From: Kushneria phyllosphaerae
GTDB taxonomy: Bacteria > Pseudomonadota > Gammaproteobacteria > Pseudomonadales > Halomonadaceae
Reading direction: 5' to 3'
NCBI RefSeq assembly: GCF_900312995.1
Contig: NZ_ONZI01000001.1
Location: 372,001-436,000 of the forward strand
Length of the DNA stretch: 64,000 nucleotides
In this document: piece by piece, positions 58,606 through 64,000 of the stretch
Layout of the letters: every line of letters begins with the position of its first letter
Position numbering within the stretch: position 1 is the stretch's first letter
The notes under the pieces: generated by a model
What the model was told of the DNA's origin: nothing
Databases searched by the model: none
What the model saw: only the letters and a program-made list of their open reading frames with translations
Program-made: the position numbers and the translations under genes

Positions 58606-60366
58606 ATGCACACTTCCGGGGTCGTTATCGCCCGTCCGCCCGTGCTGGCCGCGCGCCTGCGCCTTCTGGTGCCCACGCTGTCCCGGCTGGTGACGCTGTC
58701 TGCCGTGGTGGTACTGGTGGGGCTGCTGCCCTGGCTTTCCGGGCGTGATCCGGCGTTGAGCATCCTGCGTGCCCGCGCCGGGGATCAGAACCCGACTCCC
58801 GAGGCGCTGGCCGCCATCCGCACCCAGCTTGGGCTCGACATGGGGCCGTGGGAGAAGCTCGGCCACTGGCTCTGGGGCCTTGTGCACGGTGACGCCGGGA
58901 TCTCGTGGATTTCGGGCGGGCCGGTGCTGCCCGGCATGCTGTCGGCCACAGGGGTCTCGCTGATGCTGATGCTCGGTGCTCTGCTGGTGGCGCTGCTGAC
59001 CACCGTGGCGCTGTGCGTGAGCGTCGTTCGCCGCGGGCTGATCGGCGAGCCGGTGCCCACCTCCGGTGCCGTGGGCGCTACGCTCACCGCGCTGCCGGAG
59101 TTTCTGCTCGCCGCGGTCCTGTTGGTGGTCTTTGCCGCCGGGCTCAACTGGCTGCCGCCCTATGGCTGGGGCGAGTGGCGCCATATGGTGCTGCCTTCGC
59201 TGGCGCTCGGGCTGCCGGCCGGCGGGCTTTTGGGGCGACTGTTCAGTGACGGTCTGACGGCGAGTTTTTCCGAGCGCTGGGTCGCGACCTGGCATGTGGC
59301 GGGTTTTGGCCGGCGGCGCATTGCGCTGGCCGTGCTCAAGCGCACTATGCCCAGTCTCATGCCGCAGGTGGGGCTGGTGGTCGTCGGGCTGACCGGCGGC
59401 GCCATTGCCGTCGAGCAGGTGTTCTCGATTCCCGGGCTGGGGCGCGCCACCCTGGGCGCGGCCTCGGCGCAGGACCTGCCGGCACTGCAGACCGGCATTT
59501 TGCTGCTGCTGGCGATTGCCGTGGTGCTCGGCGGCGCGGCGGGGCTTGTCCGCACGCTGATGCTTGGGCGGACCCTGCGCGCCGGTGCCATACCCGTGAC
59601 CCGCCATGAGTCTCACCGCGGGCGCTGGCAGTGGTTGGTGCCGGCGGTGGTGGCGCTCGCGCTGGTGATCATTATTGTCGCTGGCATGGGGCGCGACCCG
59701 CTCACCTCCAGCTACCTGCGTCTGCAGACGCCGAGTCTGGCCCTGCCCCTGGGCGCCGATGGCACCGGGCGCGATATTCTTGCCCGCGTCAGCCACGGGG
59801 CGCTGTCGACCATGGGCATGGCGCTGGTCGTGGTCACCATCACCTTTGTGCTGGGCCTGTTGATCGGGCTGGCGCCGCGGCTGGCGGCCGGACCCATCGA
59901 GGTGACCAACGCCGCCCCGCCGGTGATTGCCGGTCTGATTGTGGCCGGTGTGATGGGTCCCAGCACCAGCGGCGCCATCATTGCGGTCACGCTGGTGAGC
60001 TGGGCGCCGCTGGCGGCGCATACGGCAGCGCTGGTCAGCGAAGTGCAGGGCCAGGCGCACGTGCGCATCACGCCCATGCTGGGGGTGGGGCGTCTGCGGC
60101 TGCTCACCCGCTATGTGCTGCCCGCGGTGATCGGCCCGGTCTTTCGTCACGCCATGCTGCGCCTGCCTGGCATCGCGCTGGCGCTGGCCGCGCTGGGGTT
60201 TCTGGGCCTCGGCCCCCGTCCGCCGGCACCAGAGTGGGGGTTGCTACTCGCCGAAGGCATTCCCTATCTGGAGCGCGCCCCCTGGGCGGTGCTGGTCCCG
60301 GCGCTGGCACTGGTATTGATGTCGATTCTGGCGGTGTCGCTGTCGAGTCTGTGGCGACGCGGCTGA
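58606..60366 (+). CDS. Fused ABC permease (DppB-DppC-like in one chain)
   Basis: A 586-residue membrane protein made of two complete permeases in tandem. The first half (about 1-325) is DppB-like: TSGAVGATLTALPEFLLAAV, EAA loop WHVAGFGRRRIALAVLKRTMP, and VEQVFSIPGLGRATL. The second half (about 335-586) is DppC-like: LPLGADGTGRDILARVSHGA, EAA loop GVGRLRLLTRYVLP, and FLGLGPRPPAPEWGLLLAEG. Importers of this class normally have two separate permease genes. It starts at the ATG at 58606 (AAGG upstream), 10 bases after the binding protein. No stop or frameshift separates the halves. Confidence 0.9.
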   Translation: MHTSGVVIARPPVLAARLRLLVPTLSRLVTLSAVVVLVGLLPWLSGRDPALSILRARAGDQNPTPEALAAIRTQLGLDMGPWEKLGHWLWGLVHGDAGISWISGGPVLPGMLSATGVSLMLMLGALLVALLTTVALCVSVVRRGLIGEPVPTSGAVGATLTALPEFLLAAVLLVVFAAGLNWLPPYGWGEWRHMVLPSLALGLPAGGLLGRLFSDGLTASFSERWVATWHVAGFGRRRIALAVLKRTMPSLMPQVGLVVVGLTGGAIAVEQVFSIPGLGRATLGAASAQDLPALQTGILLLLAIAVVLGGAAGLVRTLMLGRTLRAGAIPVTRHESHRGRWQWLVPAVVALALVIIIVAGMGRDPLTSSYLRLQTPSLALPLGADGTGRDILARVSHGALSTMGMALVVVTITFVLGLLIGLAPRLAAGPIEVTNAAPPVIAGLIVAGVMGPSTSGAIIAVTLVSWAPLAAHTAALVSEVQGQAHVRITPMLGVGRLRLLTRYVLPAVIGPVFRHAMLRLPGIALALAALGFLGLGPRPPAPEWGLLLAEGIPYLERAPWAVLVPALALVLMSILAVSLSSLWRRG

Positions 60367-60393
60367 GCGCCCGGGTTGAGACAGGCCGAAAAG

Positions 60394-60426
60394 AAAGGCG
60401 CCCCTCCTGCGAGGGGCGCCTTTTTT
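60394..60426. terminator. Strong bidirectional terminator between the permease gene and narG
   Basis: A 10-bp GC stem GGCGCCCCTC / GAGGGGCGCC extended by AAA/TTT, with a 4-base loop and six T. It ends the importer operon and, on the minus strand, lies 40 bases after the narG stop, so narG is not read into other genes. Confidence 0.93.
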
Positions 60427-60465
60427 CTGGGGGAATGGAAGCTGTCGGTTTATGACCCTGCCCGA

Positions 60466-63400
60466 CTACCCCTTTACCGGTGCCTGCACGCTGTCGGTGC
60501 CCTCTCCATCCAGCCAGTTGATGTGGTGCATGCGCCGCACCACCACGAACTCGTCGCGGTTGGAGCCAACGGTGCCGTAGTAGTTGAAGCTATAGGAGAG
60601 CTGCGCGTAGCCGCCGATCATGTGCGTGGGCTTGGGGCACACGCGGGTGACCGAGTTGTGGATGCCGCCGCGGGTGCCGCTGATCTCCGAGCCCGGCACG
60701 TTCACGATCCGCTCCTGGGCGTGATACATCATCGCCATGCCGGTCTTGACCCGTTGGCTGACCACGGCGCGCGCGGCAATCGAGCCGTTGGCGTTGTAGA
60801 GCTCGATCCAGTCGTTGTCGGCCACGCCCAGCGATTTGGCATCGTCCTCGGAGAGCCACACGATCGGCCCGCCGCGCGACAGCGTGAGCATCAACAGGTT
60901 GTCCGAGTAGGTAGAGTGGATGCCCCACTTCTGGTGCGGGGTGATCCAGTTGAGCACCCGCTCGGGGTTCTGGTTGCCATCGGGACGCTTGATACCGGCC
61001 ATCGCGGCGCGGGTATCGATCGGCGGGCGATAGGTCAGAAGGCTCTCGCCAAAGGCACGCATCCAGGCGTGGTCCTGATAGAACTGCTGTCGACCGCTTA
61101 ACGTGCGCCACGGGATCAGTTCGTGGACGTTGGTGTAGCAGGCGTTATAGGAGACGTGCTCATCTTCAAGGCCCGACCAGGTGGGACTCGAGATGATCTT
61201 GCGCGGTTGGGCCACCACATCACGAAAGCGGATTTTCTCCTCATGCTTGGGCAGCGCCAGGTGGGCGTGCTCACGCCCGGTGATTTTCGACAGTGCCTCC
61301 CAGGCCCGCACCGCCACCTTGCCGTTGGTTTCCGGGGCCAGGGTTAGAATCATTTCGGCGGCATCAATGGCGCTGTCGATGATCGGGCGCCCCTTTGCCG
61401 GGCCTTCGGCCTTGCAGCGGTTGAGCTGACCCAAAAGCTCGATCTCGGGGCCGGTGGGCCAGCTGATGCCCTTGCCGCCGTTGCCCAGCGTGTCCAGCAG
61501 TGGTCCGACCGAGGTAAAACGTTCATAAGTGGCCGGATAATCGCGCTTGACCGCGATCAGATGCGGCATGGTGTGGCCGGGAATGGGCTCGCACTCGCCG
61601 CGCTTCCAGTCGCGCACCTCGACCTGGGCCAGCTCGCCAGGGGAGTCATGTTGCATGGGCTGGGTGACCAGATCGGTTTCCTCGCCCAGATGTCCCACGC
61701 AAACCTTCGAGAAGGCCTTCGCAATGCCCTTGTAGATCTCCCAGTCGCTGCGCGACTCCCAAGCGGGGTCGGTGGCCGCGGTGAGCGGGTGGATGAAGGG
61801 GTGCATATCCGAGGTGTTGAGATCGTCCTTCTCGTACCAGGTGGCGGTGGGCAGCACCACGTCGGAGTAGAGACAGGTGGTCGACATGCGAAAATCGAGC
61901 GTCACCAGCAGATCGAGCTTGCCCTCGGGTGCCTCATCGCGCCACTCGACTTCTTCCGGCAGGACGCCGCCCATCTCGCCGAGGTCCTTGCCCTGCAGCC
62001 CGTGGGTGGTGCCCAGCAGGTACTTGAGCATGTACTCGTGCCCCTTGCCGGAGCTGCCCAGAAGGTTCGAGCGCCACACGAACAGATTACGCGGGAAGTT
62101 CTGCGGGTTGTCCGGGTCCTCGGCGGCAAAGCGCAGATCGCCGCTTTTGAGCTGGCTGATCACGTAGTCGTTGAGCGGTTGCCCGGCGGCCTCTGCAGCA
62201 CCGGCCAGGTGCAGCGGATTGGTGTCCAGCTGTGGCGCAGACGGCAGCCAGCCCATGCGCTCGGCGCGCACGTTGAAATCAATCAGGCTGCCGGAGTACT
62301 CCTCGCGCCGGGCCAGCGGCGAGAGCAGGTCCCTGATCTCGACCTTCTCAAAGCGCCACTGGCTTGAGTGGTTGTAGAAAAACGAGGTGCCGTTCATGTG
62401 GCGCGGCGGGCGGTTCCAGTCCAGACCGAACGCCAGCGGTGTCCAGCCGGTCTGCGGGCGCAGCTTCTCTTGGCCCACGTAGTGCGCCCAGCCGCCGCCG
62501 GTCTGACCGATACAGCCGCACAGGATCAGCATGTTGATCAGACCCCGGTACTGCATGTCCATGTGGTACCAGTGGTTGAGCCCGGCACCGACGATGATCA
62601 TTGAGCGACCGCGGGTTTTATCCGCGTTGTCGGCAAACTCGCGCGCCAGTCGGGTGATCTGTGCTGCCGGCACGCCGGTGATCGCCTCCTGCCAGACCGG
62701 AGTATAGGGGCGCATCTGATCCAGTGAAGTGGCGCCGTCGTCTTCGCCGGTCTCGCCATCGCTGAGGCTAAGGCCCTGGTCAATGCCGTAGTTGGCCACC
62801 ATCAGATCAAATACCGTGACCGCCAGCACCTGGCGCCCGTCCGCCAGGGTCAGCTGTTTGGCCGGCAGATGGTGGTAAAGCACGTCGTTGCCATCGACGT
62901 GGTTGAAGTAGTCATGGCGGATGTGGCCAAAGTAGGGGAAGCCGACCCGCACGACGCGATCATGGGCGGGGACCAGCGACAGGCGCAGGTGAATGTCATC
63001 GCCGTCCGCGTCACGCTGCTCCAGATTCCAGCGGCCCTGGCCCGCCTCTGCCTCACCCCAGCGAAAGCCGATCGAGCCACGCGGCACCACCAGCTGGTCG
63101 CGCGTCTCGTCCCAGGCGACCGTCTTCCATTCGGGATTGTTGTCCTGACCGAGTGCGGCATCAAAGTCGGCGGCGCGCAGCTGGCGGCCGGGCACGAAGC
63201 TGCCATCCTCGCGCGTTTCCAGTTCGACCAGCATCGGCATATCTGTATAGCGGCGCACGTAGTCGGTGAAGTACTCGCTTTGCCGGTCGAGGTAAAACTC
63301 CTTGAGGATGACGTGGCCCATCGCCATGCCCAGTGCCGAGTCGGTGCCCTGGGTGGGGCTGATCCACTCATCGCAGAGCTTGGCGACTTCGGCGTAGTCC

Positions 63401-64000
63401 GGCGTGATCGCGACCGTTTTGGTGCCCTTGTAGCGCACTTCGGTGAAAAAGTGCGCATCCGGCGTGCGCGTCTGCGGCACGTTGGAGCCCCAGGCGATGA
63501 TGTAGTTCGAGTTGTACCAGTCGGCGGATTCCGGCACGTCGGTCTGCTCGCCCCAGGTCTGGGGGCTGGCCGGCGGCAGGTCGCAGTACCAGTCGTAAAA
63601 CGACAGGCACACCCCGCCGATCAGCGACAGATACCGGGCGCCGGCGGCGTAGGAGACCATCGACATGGCCGGGATCGGGGAGAATCCGATGATACGGTCC
63701 GGCCCGTACTGTTTGGCGGTGTAGACGTTGGAGGCCGCCACCAGGGTTTCCATCTCCTGCCAGTCGGCGCGCACGAAGCCGCCCATGCCGCGGAGGGTCT
63801 TGTACTGCGCGGTCTTTTGCGGATCCTCCACGATCGAGGCCCAGGCATCGACCGGGTCCGGGTGCTGTTCGAGCGCCTCGCGCCACAGCCGGATCAGCGC
63901 CTTGCGTACCAGCGGATACTTGAGCCGGTTGGCGCTGTAGAGATACCAGGAGTAGCTCGCCCCGCGCGGGCAGCCCCGGGGTTCATGGTTGGGCAGGTCC
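60466..64000 (-). CDS. narG: Respiratory nitrate reductase alpha subunit NarG (5' end outside the window)
   Basis: About 1177 residues are visible; comparison with E. coli NarG suggests about 80 N-terminal residues are missing, including most of the His/Cys ligands of the FS0 cluster. The last of these Cys is in NHEPRGCPRGASYSW at the window edge. The Mo-ligand Asp is in YCDLPPASPQTWGEQTD; NYIIAWGSNVPQTRTPDAHF follows. The C-terminus is complete (YYGTVGSNRDEFVVVRRM; HINWLDGEG). It reduces nitrate to nitrite with bis-MGD. No narH follows it: a terminator does, and narHJI lies 13 kb away on the same strand. Confidence 0.97.
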   Translation of the reverse strand, partial: DLPNHEPRGCPRGASYSWYLYSANRLKYPLVRKALIRLWREALEQHPDPVDAWASIVEDPQKTAQYKTLRGMGGFVRADWQEMETLVAASNVYTAKQYGPDRIIGFSPIPAMSMVSYAAGARYLSLIGGVCLSFYDWYCDLPPASPQTWGEQTDVPESADWYNSNYIIAWGSNVPQTRTPDAHFFTEVRYKGTKTVAITPDYAEVAKLCDEWISPTQGTDSALGMAMGHVILKEFYLDRQSEYFTDYVRRYTDMPMLVELETREDGSFVPGRQLRAADFDAALGQDNNPEWKTVAWDETRDQLVVPRGSIGFRWGEAEAGQGRWNLEQRDADGDDIHLRLSLVPAHDRVVRVGFPYFGHIRHDYFNHVDGNDVLYHHLPAKQLTLADGRQVLAVTVFDLMVANYGIDQGLSLSDGETGEDDGATSLDQMRPYTPVWQEAITGVPAAQITRLAREFADNADKTRGRSMIIVGAGLNHWYHMDMQYRGLINMLILCGCIGQTGGGWAHYVGQEKLRPQTGWTPLAFGLDWNRPPRHMNGTSFFYNHSSQWRFEKVEIRDLLSPLARREEYSGSLIDFNVRAERMGWLPSAPQLDTNPLHLAGAAEAAGQPLNDYVISQLKSGDLRFAAEDPDNPQNFPRNLFVWRSNLLGSSGKGHEYMLKYLLGTTHGLQGKDLGEMGGVLPEEVEWRDEAPEGKLDLLVTLDFRMSTTCLYSDVVLPTATWYEKDDLNTSDMHPFIHPLTAATDPAWESRSDWEIYKGIAKAFSKVCVGHLGEETDLVTQPMQHDSPGELAQVEVRDWKRGECEPIPGHTMPHLIAVKRDYPATYERFTSVGPLLDTLGNGGKGISWPTGPEIELLGQLNRCKAEGPAKGRPIIDSAIDAAEMILTLAPETNGKVAVRAWEALSKITGREHAHLALPKHEEKIRFRDVVAQPRKIISSPTWSGLEDEHVSYNACYTNVHELIPWRTLSGRQQFYQDHAWMRAFGESLLTYRPPIDTRAAMAGIKRPDGNQNPERVLNWITPHQKWGIHSTYSDNLLMLTLSRGGPIVWLSEDDAKSLGVADNDWIELYNANGSIAARAVVSQRVKTGMAMMYHAQERIVNVPGSEISGTRGGIHNSVTRVCPKPTHMIGGYAQLSYSFNYYGTVGSNRDEFVVVRRMHHINWLDGEGTDSVQAPVKG

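Noticed and set aside
57123..60150. Long minus-strand open frames opposite the binding-protein and permease genes
   Set aside because: Low-complexity products rich in His, Gln, Arg and Gly, typical of antisense frames of high-GC genes; the sense genes carry clear family motifs.
47321..60465. Integrase, transposase or tRNA attachment site explaining the nar insertion
   Set aside because: None was found on either strand; the mechanism of insertion stays open.
60466..63831. NarG starting with the GTG at 63831
   Set aside because: The frame stays open to the window edge and codes for conserved NarG sequence (NHEPRGCPRGASYSW), so the gene simply runs off the window.

Overview
The window reads as a chromosomal segment of a moderately GC-rich gammaproteobacterium. 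The gene set and order (ubiC-ubiA next to phoB-phoR, divergent trpI/trpBA, oxyR-recG, gmk-rpoZ-spoT-ridA, hexR, respiratory narGHJI) fit the Halomonadaceae (Halomonas/Kushneria type) and, more loosely, pseudomonads. That placement is an inference from gene content and composition; no marker RNA lies in the window. I found no tRNA, rRNA, CRISPR array, transposase or integrase.

Layout. 1-5.9 kb: the start of an AsmA-like gene, pdxY with a DUF72 gene, a sodium-coupled NSS transporter, a DnaA-box-like cluster, a MotA/MotB-like stator pair and a small unknown gene. 6.1-16.5 kb: hexR, uvrD, phoU with its own Pho box, cysZ, the lipoprotein amidase amiD, phoBR with a Pho box, ubiCA and the HU gene. 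16.5-21.4 kb: trpBA with divergent trpI, then an AraC regulator with a LysE exporter. 21.4-28.5 kb: a complete-looking D-apiose/D-apionate catabolic cluster (FCD regulator, dehydrogenase, lactonase split into two overlapping genes, MFS transporter, decarboxylase, oxidoisomerase) with a shared candidate operator at two promoters. 28.5-43.5 kb: mostly housekeeping genes (MpaB-type oxidase, Pit phosphate transporter, recG, oxyR, an SDR, ridA, spoT, rpoZ, gmk, grxB, a GST, a MocR regulator divergent from a LysE exporter, a GNAT acetyltransferase).

43.5-64 kb is the most unusual part. The respiratory nitrate reductase genes are split. narH, narJ, narI and a PpiC-type foldase gene lie at 43.5-47.3 kb. 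narG lies at 60.5-64 kb on the same strand and runs off the window. About 13 kb of unrelated genes lie between them. These are an AT-rich orphan gene of foreign composition with a possible nuclease-like motif, a RES/Xre toxin-antitoxin pair, a lipoprotein, and a putative metallophore or cofactor uptake island. The island has a TonB receptor of PqqU/YncD type, a periplasmic esterase, tetR with an MFS pump behind twin operators, and an Opp/Nik-type ABC importer whose two permeases are fused into one protein. A good Zur-box match lies over the importer promoter, so zinc-linked uptake is the leading hypothesis. narG ends at a strong bidirectional terminator, and narHJI has its own FNR/ANR-like box, so the split operon may still work as two units.

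Short tandem duplications of 14-19 bp at gene edges recur at four separate loci (uvrD, the araC-type gene, pit, the TonB receptor gene).
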